From JAILZP01 sp037444185 (lineage in GTDB: Bacteria > Bacillota > Desulfotomaculia > Desulfotomaculales > Desulfocucumaceae): a DNA stretch of 64,000 nucleotides. A program made the position numbers and the translations under genes. Within the stretch, counting starts at the first letter, position 1. Every line of letters begins with the position of its first letter. Under the pieces are notes generated by a model, which saw only the letters and a program-made list of their open reading frames with translations, made no database searches and was not told the origin of the DNA. Positions 9,143 through 17,539 of this stretch are shown here, piece by piece. The stretch is taken from assembly GCA_037444185.1 (NCBI GenBank), contig JBBIMW010000001.1, forward strand, positions 62,001 through 126,000, read 5' to 3'.

Positions 9143-9172
9143 TTGTGGAAATACGTAGAATTTTCTTATAAA
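9143..9172 (+). promoter_or_regulatory. Probable sigma-A promoter of cheW
   Basis: TTGTGG (9143-9148) and TATAAA (9167-9172) are separated by 18 bp in an AT-rich stretch, about 45 bp before the cheW start. The match is moderate. No sigma-D-type motility promoter was recognised. Confidence 0.4.
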
Positions 9173-9216
9173 AACAATTGGCAGTTACAAGGACTTTACT
9201 AAAGGGGGTTTGCCCT

Positions 9217-9630
9217 GTGAAAAACGAAGAGCAACTGGTTATCTTTCAGCTTAACGATCAGCAGTATGCGCTGCCCATCCAGGAGACGCAGGAAATAATC
9301 CGCATGAGCAATATCACCAGGGTGCCCAACACCAAGCATTACGTGGAAGGCATTATAAACCTGAGGGGCAGCATAGTGCCGGTAATTAACCTGAATAAGC
9401 GTCTCAACCTTCCCGTCAGCGAATGCAGCGAGGACACCAGGATAATCGTGGTGGAGCAGGACGGTCAAAAAGTCGGCATGATAGTGGACATAGTGCTGGA
9501 GGTGGGGAGGTTCACCGACGACGAAATAGAGCCTCCTTCGGTGGCCGGGGACAATGTGGACTACCTCAAAGGGGTGGTAAAGAAGGGAGAACAGCTTTGG
9601 CTCCTGTTAAACCTGGCGGAGGTCATTTAA
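9217..9630 (+). CDS. cheW: CheW-family chemotaxis coupling protein
   Basis: 137-aa single-domain CheW. These proteins bridge chemoreceptors and the CheA kinase. The fold signature runs from EEQLVIFQLNDQQYALPI through TRVPNTKHYVEGIINLRGSIVPVINL to VGMIVDIVLEV and LKGVVKKGEQLWLLLNL. The start is GTG 9217 with AAAGGGGG nine bases upstream; the longer frame from 9178 would run through that Shine-Dalgarno site. It stands alone, with no cheA, receptor or motor gene nearby, so it may serve a distant chemotaxis array or a non-motility pathway. Confidence 0.93.
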   Translation: MKNEEQLVIFQLNDQQYALPIQETQEIIRMSNITRVPNTKHYVEGIINLRGSIVPVINLNKRLNLPVSECSEDTRIIVVEQDGQKVGMIVDIVLEVGRFTDDEIEPPSVAGDNVDYLKGVVKKGEQLWLLLNLAEVI

Positions 9631-9673
9631 AGAAGCGAACTGAAAAAGTGGCGCAGGGAAAAGCGATTTTTGC

Positions 9674-9701
9674 AACAGGGGCCGGCTTGCCGGCCCCTGT
9701 T
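9674..9701 (+). terminator. Strong hairpin after cheW (possible terminator)
   Basis: A perfect 12-bp inverted repeat (AACAGGGGCCGG / CCGGCCCCTGTT) with a CTTG loop lies 44 bp after the cheW stop. There is no U-run after it, so it is a weak intrinsic terminator at best, or a transcript-end stabilising hairpin. Confidence 0.45.
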
Positions 9702-9790
9702 GCCGGTCCTGTCCCTTCTGTTCTGAGCACTGAGTTCTTACAGAATAAGGAATGCATGATAAGCTATAATAACTAAGGGGTGTTGTTCCG

Positions 9791-11533
9791 GTGGAAAACG
9801 TGGATGTGCTGCGCCAGAGGCTTCTTTCACTGAATGGAAAAGGCTATGGCTCGTACAAGTCCGTCCGGGGGGAATATGACGGAGGGTGGTTTTCCATTTT
9901 CATCGACCACGTGCAGGCCGACCCCTTCGCTTTGCCCAGCAGGGCAAGGATAAGGGTGGCGCACGGTATCGCGGGTTTTCCCCGGGAACTGTACAACAGC
10001 AGAATAAGGAGAATAGCCCTGCAGGATTATGTGGCCAGGATTTTCCACCGCCTGCTGGGGATACCGGAGCCGGGGGACAGGACGGGTGCCGGGAGGATTG
10101 GCCAAGTGTTTATAGACCGCTGCGGCCAGGAAGTGCTGGACCGGACTGCGGTGCTGGTTGCCCGGGATTATATCGAAGTGCGCTTTGCTGCCGGCCTGCC
10201 TGCCAGGGGCAGGACAGTCATGGGCCGTGAAGCCGCCGGGATGCTGACCGAACTGGTGCCGGGGGTGGCCCGGCGCTGTCTTTTATATAAAAATCTGAAA
10301 CCGGAGGATTTGGCGGCCCATATTGAATCGGTGGAGGATCAGGAGTATTTGCGGGGATTCCTGGGCGAAATGGGGCTGGTGGCCTTTGTGGCCAATGGAT
10401 CTATTCTGCCCAGGGAAAGTGGAGTCAGTGACCGGCCCCTGGAAGGGCCCGGGGTGGTTTCCTTCCATTCTCCTCCGGGCCTGCAGGTTGAGATAAACCT
10501 GCCGAACCGGGGCAGGGTGGCCGGCATGGGCATCCCCCGGGGAGTAACCCTCATTGCCGGCGGGGGCTATCATGGCAAGTCCACGCTGTTGAGGGCCATC
10601 GAGGGCGGAGTGTACAACCACGTCCCCGGTGACGGCAGGGAATTGGTGGTGACCGTCGCCGATGCGGTGAAAGTCCGCTCGGAGGATGGCAGGAGGGTGG
10701 AAAAGGTGAACATCGGGTGGTTCATCGATAATCTGCCCCATGGCCGGGACACCCGTCTTTTCAGCACGGAAAACGCCAGTGGAAGTACATCCCAGGCGGC
10801 CAACATAATCGAGGCCCTGGAGTCCGGAGCCACCCTGCTGCTTCTTGACGAAGACACCAGCGCCGCCAACTTCATGATCAGGGACGGGAGGATGCAGAGG
10901 CTGGTGCCGAAGCGGTTTGAGCCCATCACCCCGTTCATCGACAGGGTGAGGGAACTGAAGGACCGCATGAATGTTTCCACCATCATTGTGGTGGGCGGGT
11001 CCGGGGATTACCTCGGAGTGGCCGATCTGGTGATTGTGATGCAGAACTATCGGCCCCATGACGCCTCGGCCGAGGCAAAAAAAATAATGGCGGAGACGCC
11101 GGACCGGAGAATTGTGGAGGTCGCCGGAAATCTGGACGGGGTGGCGCCAAGGGTGCCGTTGCCGGACGGGAGATACCGGGCCGAAAGGCCCAGGGTGAAG
11201 GCCAGGGGTCTCGAGCAGATAAGCTATGGCCGGGACGATATAAATCTCGCCTATGTGGACCAGTTGGTGGATCCCAGTCAGACCAGGGCCGTGGCGGAGA
11301 TTATCCGCTATGCCTTCGAATTCTATGTAAACGGCCGGGCCACTCTTCCGGAGGTGGTGCACAGGGTGCTGGCGGACATCCACAGGGAGGGCCTTGATGT
11401 TATTTCCCCCTTCGGGAAGGGACAGCATCCCGGCGATTTTGCATTGCCCAGGAAGCAGGAGATTATGGCCGCCTTTAACCGCCTGCGGAATATCCGCATG
11501 AGGCCCGGCGGGGGGCGCGTCACTTTCAAATAA
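9791..11533 (+). CDS. ABC-class predicted ATPase (ABC_ATPase family, COG3044-like)
   Basis: 580-aa soluble protein of the poorly characterised ABC_ATPase family. A Walker A-like loop GGGYHGKSTLL lies near residue 260, a signature-like SGSTSQAANIIEALESGA near 330, and a Walker B LLLLDEDTSAANFM near 350. The N-terminal ~250 residues and C-terminal ~150 residues are family-specific. There is no membrane segment or permease partner, so it is not a transporter subunit. Related proteins occur across bacteria, archaea and protists, with nucleic-acid binding proposed for a structural homologue. GTG 9791 is preceded by AAGGGG. It is flanked by unrelated single genes. Confidence 0.85.
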   Translation: MENVDVLRQRLLSLNGKGYGSYKSVRGEYDGGWFSIFIDHVQADPFALPSRARIRVAHGIAGFPRELYNSRIRRIALQDYVARIFHRLLGIPEPGDRTGAGRIGQVFIDRCGQEVLDRTAVLVARDYIEVRFAAGLPARGRTVMGREAAGMLTELVPGVARRCLLYKNLKPEDLAAHIESVEDQEYLRGFLGEMGLVAFVANGSILPRESGVSDRPLEGPGVVSFHSPPGLQVEINLPNRGRVAGMGIPRGVTLIAGGGYHGKSTLLRAIEGGVYNHVPGDGRELVVTVADAVKVRSEDGRRVEKVNIGWFIDNLPHGRDTRLFSTENASGSTSQAANIIEALESGATLLLLDEDTSAANFMIRDGRMQRLVPKRFEPITPFIDRVRELKDRMNVSTIIVVGGSGDYLGVADLVIVMQNYRPHDASAEAKKIMAETPDRRIVEVAGNLDGVAPRVPLPDGRYRAERPRVKARGLEQISYGRDDINLAYVDQLVDPSQTRAVAEIIRYAFEFYVNGRATLPEVVHRVLADIHREGLDVISPFGKGQHPGDFALPRKQEIMAAFNRLRNIRMRPGGGRVTFK

Positions 11534-11603
11534 TAAGCTGTTGCGTGCCGCCAGGCAATACTATAAAATGTATAGAAAGTCATAAAAAAGGGAGGTTTGG
11601 CCA

Positions 11604-12236
11604 GTGTTTGTAAAGGATTGCATGACCGCCAACCCTATTACCATTCTTCCTTCCACCCCCGTCATGGAAGCCATCAACATAATGAAAAAGAATAAAATAA
11701 GGCAGCTTCCGGTGGCCGAAAAAGACAGGCTTTTGGGATTGGTGACAAGATATGAGCTGCTGACCGTGTCGCCCTCGCCGGCAACCACCCTGAGTGTCTA
11801 CGAAATAAACTACCTCCTGTCGAAAATGGAAGTAAGGGAGGTTATGGTTAAAAACCCCGTCACCGTTAACCCATCCACCACCATCGAGGAGGCCGCGCTG
11901 ATCATGCGCGACAAGAAATTGGATTCTCTCCCGGTGATGGAGAACGGCAGGCTGGTGGGGATTATCACCGAGTCGGACGTATTCGACCACATGATCAAAG
12001 TGTTCGGACTGCGCAAAGCAGGGTCCCGGATTGTGGTGGACACCGAGGACAAGGTGGGTGTGCTGGCGGACATTGTGGACGAAGTGAGGAGTCTGGGCAT
12101 AAATCTGGTGGGGGTGGCCATCGCCGAGAAATCCGACCGGAAGGTGCAGATTATGATCCGGGTCAGCACCGCCGACCCCTCGGAACTTGTGAACAGGATA
12201 AAAGGAAAAGGATTCACCGTGACCAGTGTCAGCTGA
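11604..12236 (+). CDS. CBS-pair plus ACT domain protein (AcuB-like)
   Basis: 210-aa sensor-type protein. Two CBS motifs (about residues 1-60, VKDCMTANPITILPSTPV, and 74-135, VREVMVKNPVTVNPSTT) form a Bateman module that usually binds adenine nucleotides. An ACT-like domain (about 140-210, GSRIVVDTEDKVGVLADIVD) usually binds small ligands such as amino acids. AcuB of Bacillus has this layout, but acuA and acuC are absent here. The start is GTG 11604 with a strong AAAAAAGGGAGG upstream. Its stop lies 22 bp before the next gene, a GntR/TrkA-C regulator, so the pair may report on one ligand. The effector is unknown. Confidence 0.88.
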   Translation: MFVKDCMTANPITILPSTPVMEAINIMKKNKIRQLPVAEKDRLLGLVTRYELLTVSPSPATTLSVYEINYLLSKMEVREVMVKNPVTVNPSTTIEEAALIMRDKKLDSLPVMENGRLVGIITESDVFDHMIKVFGLRKAGSRIVVDTEDKVGVLADIVDEVRSLGINLVGVAIAEKSDRKVQIMIRVSTADPSELVNRIKGKGFTVTSVS

Positions 12237-12258
12237 GACCACTTATAAAGGAGCAGCC

Positions 12259-12891
12259 ATGGAAAATCATGGAAGCCAGTCGACAGCCCGCTATGTCAAC
12301 ATAGCCATAGATATTTCAACCAGAATAGTAAGGGGGGAGTACAAGGAGGGACAAAAAATTTTCGGGCGCTCCACCTTGGCTGGGAAATACAATGTTTCTC
12401 CGGAAACCATCCGGCGGGCGCTGATGTTGTTGCAGGACACGGGAATAGTCAATGTTTCTCCCGGCGTGGGCGTGGTGGTGAGGTCCAGGAGCGCGGCGGA
12501 GGCGTTTTTGGCCCAGAGCGGTCAGCGCCAGGTGCTGCGGGACTTGCAGGAAAAGCTCCACCACCTGCTGAGGGAGAGGGACAGTCTCAACGTGGAGATA
12601 GAAAAGCTGATGAATGAACTGCTGGACTATACATTCAAGATGGCCGGCAGGTTCCAGAAGATAGAGGAGATCAAGGTGACGCATTGTTCCCCCATGGTGG
12701 GGAGATCGCTGATGGAGGCAGAGTTCAGGGGGAAAACCGGCGCCACGGTCCTGGCCATATACCGTGACGGCCAGGAGATCGTTTCACCCCGGGCCGATAC
12801 CATAATCCAGTCCGGCGATGTGCTGATAACGGTGGTTCATCCGGATATGAAAGAAGAGCTGCACCGGCTGGTGGACCCGGACGTGGTATAG
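12259..12891 (+). CDS. GntR-type regulator with TrkA-C (RCK_C) ligand domain
   Basis: 210-aa fusion. Residues ~8-75 form a GntR winged helix (DISTRIVRGEYKEGQKIFG then NVSPETIRRALMLLQDTGIV). A coiled-coil linker covers ~95-140. A TrkA-C domain is at ~143-210 (HCSPMVGRSLMEAEFRG, GATVLAIYRDGQ, SGDVLITV). TrkA-C domains in K+ channels and transporters bind nucleotides or c-di-AMP, so this is probably a DNA-binding regulator of ion or osmotic homeostasis; known members of this architecture (BusR, DasR-unrelated) sense c-di-AMP. Start ATG 12259 has AAAGGAG 5 nt upstream; the frame extends further back over the previous gene. No target operator was identified. Confidence 0.85.
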   Translation: MENHGSQSTARYVNIAIDISTRIVRGEYKEGQKIFGRSTLAGKYNVSPETIRRALMLLQDTGIVNVSPGVGVVVRSRSAAEAFLAQSGQRQVLRDLQEKLHHLLRERDSLNVEIEKLMNELLDYTFKMAGRFQKIEEIKVTHCSPMVGRSLMEAEFRGKTGATVLAIYRDGQEIVSPRADTIIQSGDVLITVVHPDMKEELHRLVDPDVV

Positions 12892-13018
12892 TTTGCCCTG
12901 AAACAGGACAAGCTACCCGGAAAACAGTTTAACTGCATTATTTTTCATCTTCCGGTGGCGCCGCTTTCAGCGGCATGGCCGGTTGCACGTAAAATCAGCC
13001 ATACAGGAGGGAACCGGT

Positions 13019-13150
13019 GTGGGCTTCAAGGATTTTGAAAAAAAGGTCCGGGACGTGAAGGTCCAGCTGGAGGAAAACCACAGGAAGGCCGTGGAACAGA
13101 GTATCACCCCCATGACGGAGGAAAGTGACGCCGTATCCGACTCCAAGTGA
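13019..13150 (+). CDS. Small hypothetical protein, 43 aa
   Basis: A GTG start at 13019 lies 8 nt after a perfect AGGAGG (13005-13010) and opens a 43-codon frame beginning MGFKDFEKKVRDVKVQLEEN. It is highly charged and predicted helical, with no cysteines and no signal. The excellent ribosome site and the bidirectional terminator after it suggest a real gene, but no family is recognised. Confidence 0.5.
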   Translation: MGFKDFEKKVRDVKVQLEENHRKAVEQSITPMTEESDAVSDSK

Positions 13151-13177
13151 AGAGCGAGTAAAAAGCAGGTAAATATG

Positions 13178-13213
13178 GTGAAGGGAGGCCCGCTTCGGCG
13201 GGCCTCCCTTCAC
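13178..13213. terminator. Bidirectional terminator between the small ORF and acs
   Basis: Perfect 16-bp stem closed by a TTCG tetraloop, lying between convergent genes and only 5 bp from the acs stop. The plus side is followed by a T-rich stretch ending TTTTT. On the minus side the hairpin leads into an AT-rich region with CTTTTTAC. Confidence 0.85.
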
Positions 13214-13217
13214 CACT

Positions 13218-15161
13218 CTACTTCATTTTTTTGATGGCCTCCCTGATTTCCGATATGGACACCTCCTCTTCAATGGTGGAGAGGTCTCCCAGCTCATTGT
13301 CCAACCACAGAGTCTTCATCACCCGTCGCATTATTTTTCCGCTCCGGGTTTTGGGCAGGGTGTTCACGAATTGAATATCCCTCATCACCACGATGGCGCC
13401 CATGGTCTTCCGGATATGTTCGATCAGTTCCTTTTTCAATTGTTCGGAGGGTTCGTGCCCCTGCTTCAGAACTACAAAGGCGCAGGCCACTTCGCCCCGC
13501 AGATCGTCGGGAACCCCCGAAACCCCTGCTTCAACCACCGACGGGTGGGCGATGAGGGCGCTTTCGACCTCCACGGTGCCGATGCGGTGGGCGGCTATCT
13601 TGATTACCTCGTCCGACCTCCCGGCGAACCAAATATAGCCGTCCTCATCCATGGAAGCGGCGTCGCCGCAATAATAGGCTCCTTTGGTGGAGGGCAGCCT
13701 TTCCCAGTAATTGAACAGGTACCCCTCGGGGTCCCCCCAAAGGGTGGACACCAGCCCGGGGAAGGGGCGTTTGATTATCACCACTCCCTTTTGGCCCGGG
13801 GGCAGCAGCTTGCCGTCCTTTTCATCAACCACCTCGGCCACCACGCCGGGCACCGGGACGTGGGCGGAGCCGGGCTTGATGGGTATGATGCCCAGTCCGT
13901 AGGGATTTGCGAAAATGGGACCCGATGTTTCGGTCTGCCACATGTGATCCATCACCGGGATGCTGTTCTGGAAGACCTCTTCTTGCAGCCATTGCCAGGC
14001 GGGGGGGTTGAGCACCTCGCCGGCGCAGAATATCCTCTCCACTGAACTCAAGTCGTGCTTCCGGGCCTGTTCAGTTCCCAGCCTCATCAGCCCCCTGACC
14101 CCGGTGGGGGACAGCCACAGGCCGGTGGCCCGGTTCCGTGAGGCGATTTCCCACCACATGTCCTTGCGGGGGTAGTCCGGAGTGCCTTCATACAGCACCG
14201 TGGTGCACCCGGTCAGCAGGGGCCCGTACACGTTGAAGCTGTGCCCCACAATCCAGCCTATGTCGGAGGTGCAGAACCAGACGTCCTGCTCCTTCAGGCC
14301 GTAAATCCACTTGCCCATGGAGTAGACATACATTTGGTAGCCTCCGTGCTTTTGCACGGTAACCTTGGGCTTGGCCGTGGTGCCCGAGGTGGGCAGGAGG
14401 AACAGCGGATCGTTGGACTCCATAATCTCGTAATCGGTACTCATGCCCAGGCCTCCGGCCAGGAATTCGTCCCAGAATATATCCCGGCCTTCCTTCATGG
14501 GTGGCGTCCGGTCCCGGTTTTTTCTCAGCAGCGCCAGCTTCACTATCTGATCATCCGGGCACATGGCCAGGCCGTCATCGATTATCTGTTTCAGGTTAAC
14601 CGGTTTGCCCCGCCGGGATCCTTCATCCTGGGTAAGCACGTAGCGGGTGCCGGATATTTTCACCCTGTCCGCCACGGCGTTGGCGGAAAACCCGGCGAAT
14701 ATCACCACGTGAATGGCCCCGATGCGGGCGCAGGCCAGCATGGACGCCACCGACTCAATCCCGGTGGGCATGTATATGGCCACCCGGTCCCCCTTCTTCA
14801 CTCCCATCCCCCGCAGGGCGGCGGCGTACTGCTTGACCAGATCCAGCAGATGGGCGTATGTAATTGTCCTCACTTCCCCGGTTTCGCCTGATTCGGCCAC
14901 GATGGCCGCCCTTCCGCCCCGGCCCCTCTTTATGTTATAGTCAACGCAGTTGTAGCATATATTGGTCAGTCCTCCGGTGTACCACTGGAAATTCGGGTAC
15001 TCCCAAGTAAACACCCGGTCCCATTTTTTAAACCAGTGAATGTCATGCGCCGCTTTAAGGGCCGCATTCTCCCAAAAACCCTCGGGATCATCCCCGGCCC
15101 ACTGGATAAATCTTTTTACATGGGGTGGGAGCAGTCCGGTGCCCATTTTTTCTGCGGTCAT
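13218..15161 (-). CDS. acs: Acetyl-CoA synthetase (AMP-forming)
   Basis: 647-aa enzyme converting acetate, ATP and CoA to acetyl-CoA, AMP and PPi via acetyl-adenylate. The ANL fold is complete: the N-terminal ACAS_N region (WFKKWDRVFTWEYPNFQWYTGG), the P-loop LLPTSGTTAKPK, the WQTETSG motif near residue 400, the hinge WFAGRSDEVIK, and the C-terminal PKTRSGKIMRR whose lysine is the usual acetylation site. Length matches bacterial Acs. It is monocistronic. AAGGAGG lies 12 nt before ATG 15161, and a sigma-A-like promoter lies further upstream. It could serve acetate uptake or, in a syntroph, reversible acetyl-CoA chemistry; propionyl-CoA synthetase is a close alternative that motifs alone cannot exclude. 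Confidence 0.92.
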   Translation of the reverse strand: MTAEKMGTGLLPPHVKRFIQWAGDDPEGFWENAALKAAHDIHWFKKWDRVFTWEYPNFQWYTGGLTNICYNCVDYNIKRGRGGRAAIVAESGETGEVRTITYAHLLDLVKQYAAALRGMGVKKGDRVAIYMPTGIESVASMLACARIGAIHVVIFAGFSANAVADRVKISGTRYVLTQDEGSRRGKPVNLKQIIDDGLAMCPDDQIVKLALLRKNRDRTPPMKEGRDIFWDEFLAGGLGMSTDYEIMESNDPLFLLPTSGTTAKPKVTVQKHGGYQMYVYSMGKWIYGLKEQDVWFCTSDIGWIVGHSFNVYGPLLTGCTTVLYEGTPDYPRKDMWWEIASRNRATGLWLSPTGVRGLMRLGTEQARKHDLSSVERIFCAGEVLNPPAWQWLQEEVFQNSIPVMDHMWQTETSGPIFANPYGLGIIPIKPGSAHVPVPGVVAEVVDEKDGKLLPPGQKGVVIIKRPFPGLVSTLWGDPEGYLFNYWERLPSTKGAYYCGDAASMDEDGYIWFAGRSDEVIKIAAHRIGTVEVESALIAHPSVVEAGVSGVPDDLRGEVACAFVVLKQGHEPSEQLKKELIEHIRKTMGAIVVMRDIQFVNTLPKTRSGKIMRRVMKTLWLDNELGDLSTIEEEVSISEIREAIKKMK

Positions 15162-15207
15162 CTAAGACAACAACCTCCTTTATCGAATTTGAATATTCTA
15201 AAATATA

Positions 15208-15236
15208 ATTATATTGGCAATTATCAATTAAGTAAA
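15208..15236 (-). promoter_or_regulatory. Probable sigma-A promoter of acs
   Basis: On the minus strand, TTTACT (15236-15231) and a perfect TATAAT (15213-15208) are 17 bp apart, placing the start of transcription about 40 nt before the acs start codon. Confidence 0.6.
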
Positions 15237-15324
15237 TGGTTGTATGGCAACAAACCGGATTTGTGGAGTTATGAATAAAAGAAGGGTATGACCGGAAAAG
15301 GAAGGGGTAAAATTAAACTTATGT

Positions 15325-15353
15325 TTGACACCCCATTATAATCGGCCTATAAT
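15325..15353 (+). promoter_or_regulatory. Consensus sigma-A promoter of the rib operon
   Basis: Perfect TTGACA (15325-15330) and perfect TATAAT (15348-15353) with a 17-bp spacer, directly upstream of the FMN riboswitch. A full consensus promoter suits a gene set controlled mainly by transcript attenuation. Confidence 0.9.
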
Positions 15354-15368
15354 AAATAAAAATTTAAA

Positions 15369-15580
15369 CCTTCGGGGACGGGTGTGATTCCCTACCGGCG
15401 GTATGGTCCGCATATCAGGGCCGAGCCCGCGAGCCCCAGGGGCTGATCCGGTGAGAGGCCGGAGCCGACAGTTACGGAGCATTAAAGTCAGAATGGTGGC
15501 CGGAGGAAAGTATAACTCCGGTCTGTCCCTCCGGTGGCGAGGGACTGGTATGATGCTCCCAAAGTCTGGATGGGAGAAGG
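15369..15580 (+). ncRNA. FMN riboswitch (RFN element)
   Basis: Conserved RFN blocks occur in order: CTTCGGGG, ATTCCCTACCGGCGGTA, GAGCCCGCGAGC, GATCCGGTGAGAGGCCGGAG, CCGACAGT and AGTCTGGATGGGAGAAGG. FMN binding is expected to stop expression of the riboflavin genes. The variable arm between CCGACAGT and AGTCTGG is unusually long (about 85 nt) and closes with GGAGCAT/ATGCTCC, so it can fold as a separate branched stem. It is followed by a terminator and ribD. Confidence 0.95.
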
Positions 15581-15634
15581 TTTGATCCGGTTGTCCCGCG
15601 CCGTCAGGCTGAGGGTGGGATCATTGCGCTATTC

Positions 15635-15667
15635 CCCGGAGCGGTGTTGCCGGGTTTTGTTATTTTT
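15635..15667 (+). terminator. Riboswitch-associated intrinsic terminator
   Basis: A short GC stem (CCCGG ... CCGGG, 10-nt loop) is followed by TTTTGTTATTTTTT, ending 18 bp before the ribD start. Its position after the FMN aptamer marks it as the expression-platform terminator. The anti-terminator pairing was not worked out. Confidence 0.7.
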
Positions 15668-15685
15668 TACATGGGAATAAGGGTG

Positions 15686-16801
15686 ATGGCATTGCAGGAC
15701 GCCTACTACATGAAAATGGCGCTGGATTTGGCGGCCTCGGCCATGGGCCGGACCAGCCCCAATCCCATGGTGGGGGCGGTGCTGGTCCGGGAGGGCCGGG
15801 TGGTGGGCAAGGGGTTTCACGCCGGGGCGGGCAAACCCCACGCGGAGGTGGCGGCCCTGAGGGATGCAGGGGAAATGGCCGGGGGAGCCACTCTGTATGT
15901 TACCCTGGAGCCCTGCTGCCATTTCGGCAGGACCGGTCCCTGCACCGAGGCCGTGATTGATGCCGGGGTGAAGAGAGTGGTGGCGGCCATGGAGGACCCC
16001 AACCCCCTGGTGTCCGGGAAAGGGCTTGACAGGCTCAGGCAGGCCGGGCTGGAAGTTGACGCCGGGATTATGGAGGAAGAGGCCCGGAGGCTGAACGAGG
16101 TGTTTATAAAATATATCACCACCGGGAGGCCCTTCGTGGTGATGAAGGCGGCGGTCAGCCTGGACGGCAAGATCGCCACCCGCACCGGGGATTCCCGCTG
16201 GATCACCGGGCCCGGGGCCAGGGAATACGGCCACGGGCTCCGGGACAGGTACGACGCCGTTATGGTGGGGGTGAATACGGTGTTGGCCGACGATCCGTCC
16301 TTGACCACCAGGCTCCCCCGGGGGGGCAGGGACCCGGTCCGGCTGGTGCTGGACAGCCTGGCCCGTACGCCTGTCGGCTCCAGGGTGATCAGGGGGCCCT
16401 CGGCGGCTCCGGCCATGGTGGTTACCACCGGCCGGGCCCCCCGGGACAGGGTGAACCGGATTAAAGAGGCCGGCGCCCGGGTGATTACCGTTCCGGCGGA
16501 ACCGGGGGGAGAAGGTGTGGATCTGCGTGGGCTGATGAGGGAGCTGGCCCGGATGGAAATTACCAGTATACTGGCCGAGGGAGGCGGACGGGTCCATGCT
16601 TCGGCTCTGGCGGCGGGGATTGTGGACAAGGTGGTGTGGTTCATCTCCCCCATGCTCATAGGTGGTCTGGAGGCCCCGGGCCCGCTGGCGGGGCGGGGGC
16701 CCTCCAGCCTGTCGGAGGCCGTGGTTCTGGACCGGGTCTGTGTTTCCAGATTGGGGAATGATATATTTGTCGAGGGTTATATTCCGGAGCGGAGAGATTG
16801 A
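15686..16801 (+). CDS. ribD: Bifunctional riboflavin deaminase/reductase RibD
   Basis: 371-aa bifunctional enzyme for steps 2 and 3 of riboflavin synthesis: deamination of the pyrimidine, then NADPH-dependent reduction of the ribosyl side chain. The N-terminal deaminase (about 1-145) has the zinc motif HAEVAAL and PCCHFGRTGPC. The C-terminal DHFR-like reductase starts around 150 (MKAAVSLDGKIATRTGDSRWI) and includes a late EGGGRVHASAL. ATG 15686 gives the typical MALQDAYYMKMAL start; earlier ATGs lie on the terminator U-run. It is the first gene of ribD-ribE-ribBA-ribH under the FMN riboswitch. Confidence 0.95.
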   Translation: MALQDAYYMKMALDLAASAMGRTSPNPMVGAVLVREGRVVGKGFHAGAGKPHAEVAALRDAGEMAGGATLYVTLEPCCHFGRTGPCTEAVIDAGVKRVVAAMEDPNPLVSGKGLDRLRQAGLEVDAGIMEEEARRLNEVFIKYITTGRPFVVMKAAVSLDGKIATRTGDSRWITGPGAREYGHGLRDRYDAVMVGVNTVLADDPSLTTRLPRGGRDPVRLVLDSLARTPVGSRVIRGPSAAPAMVVTTGRAPRDRVNRIKEAGARVITVPAEPGGEGVDLRGLMRELARMEITSILAEGGGRVHASALAAGIVDKVVWFISPMLIGGLEAPGPLAGRGPSSLSEAVVLDRVCVSRLGNDIFVEGYIPERRD

Positions 16802-16804
16802 ATT

Positions 16805-17467
16805 ATGTTCACCGGATTGATCGAGGAGATGGGAGTGGTCCGTGGCGTTACCCGGGGGGCGGATTCGGCCAGGCTGAGAATTGAGGCCCAAAAAGTACTT
16901 GAAGATATAAAGGCCGGGGACAGCATAGCCGCCAACGGTGTGTGCCTTACGGCCTTCGAGCACGGCCGGGGCTGTTTTGCCGCCGACGTGATGGCCGAAA
17001 CACTGGCCAGAACCAATCTGGGAAAACTGGTCCCCGGCGACAGGGTGAACCTGGAGCGGGCGCTGCGCCTTGGCGACCGGCTGGGAGGACATCTGGTCAG
17101 TGGCCATATAGACGGGGTGGGTGCCATTATCAAACGGGAGAGGCGCGACATAGCCACCCTGATCACTGTTTCGGCGCCGCCCTCGGTGATGCGCTATATA
17201 ATTAAAAAGGGATCGGTGGCCGTTGACGGCGCCAGCCTTACAGTGGTGGACTTCAGCGGGGAATCGTTCCAGGTGTCCCTGATTCCCCACACCGCCCACC
17301 TGACCACCCTGGGTTTTAAAAACGAAGGAGACACGGTTAATCTGGAAGGGGACTTGGTGGGCAAATACATCGAACGCCTGCTGACCCGGCGGGAGAACGG
17401 GGGGCGCGGCGGGGCGGCCCGGGGTATAACCATGGATTTACTGGCGGAGAAGGGGTTTCTCACTTAG
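16805..17467 (+). CDS. ribE: Riboflavin synthase alpha chain RibE
   Basis: 220-aa enzyme that dismutates two 6,7-dimethyl-8-ribityllumazines to riboflavin. It has two lumazine-binding repeats: MFTGLIEEMGVVRGV... with GDSIAANGVCLT, and a second from about residue 98 (HLVSGHIDGVG) with GSVAVDGASLTV. The conserved N-terminal MFTGLIEE fixes the start at ATG 16805, three bases after the ribD stop. Length is normal; the last ~20 residues are a basic, glycine-rich tail. Confidence 0.95.
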   Translation: MFTGLIEEMGVVRGVTRGADSARLRIEAQKVLEDIKAGDSIAANGVCLTAFEHGRGCFAADVMAETLARTNLGKLVPGDRVNLERALRLGDRLGGHLVSGHIDGVGAIIKRERRDIATLITVSAPPSVMRYIIKKGSVAVDGASLTVVDFSGESFQVSLIPHTAHLTTLGFKNEGDTVNLEGDLVGKYIERLLTRRENGGRGGAARGITMDLLAEKGFLT

Positions 17468-17539
17468 GGGGCTGTCTTTCACGGGAAAACTGGTGATTGC
17501 CGGCGGTGGCGATCTCCTTGACATGGAGAGGTGGGGACG

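Noticed and set aside
9217..9630. Chemotaxis operon around cheW
   Set aside because: No cheA, receptor, cheY or motor gene lies within the window; cheW stands alone.
15629..17299. 556-codon open frame on the minus strand opposite ribD/ribE
   Set aside because: Low-complexity His/Pro/Gly composition typical of antisense frames in GC-rich DNA; ribD and ribE on the other strand are complete and conserved.
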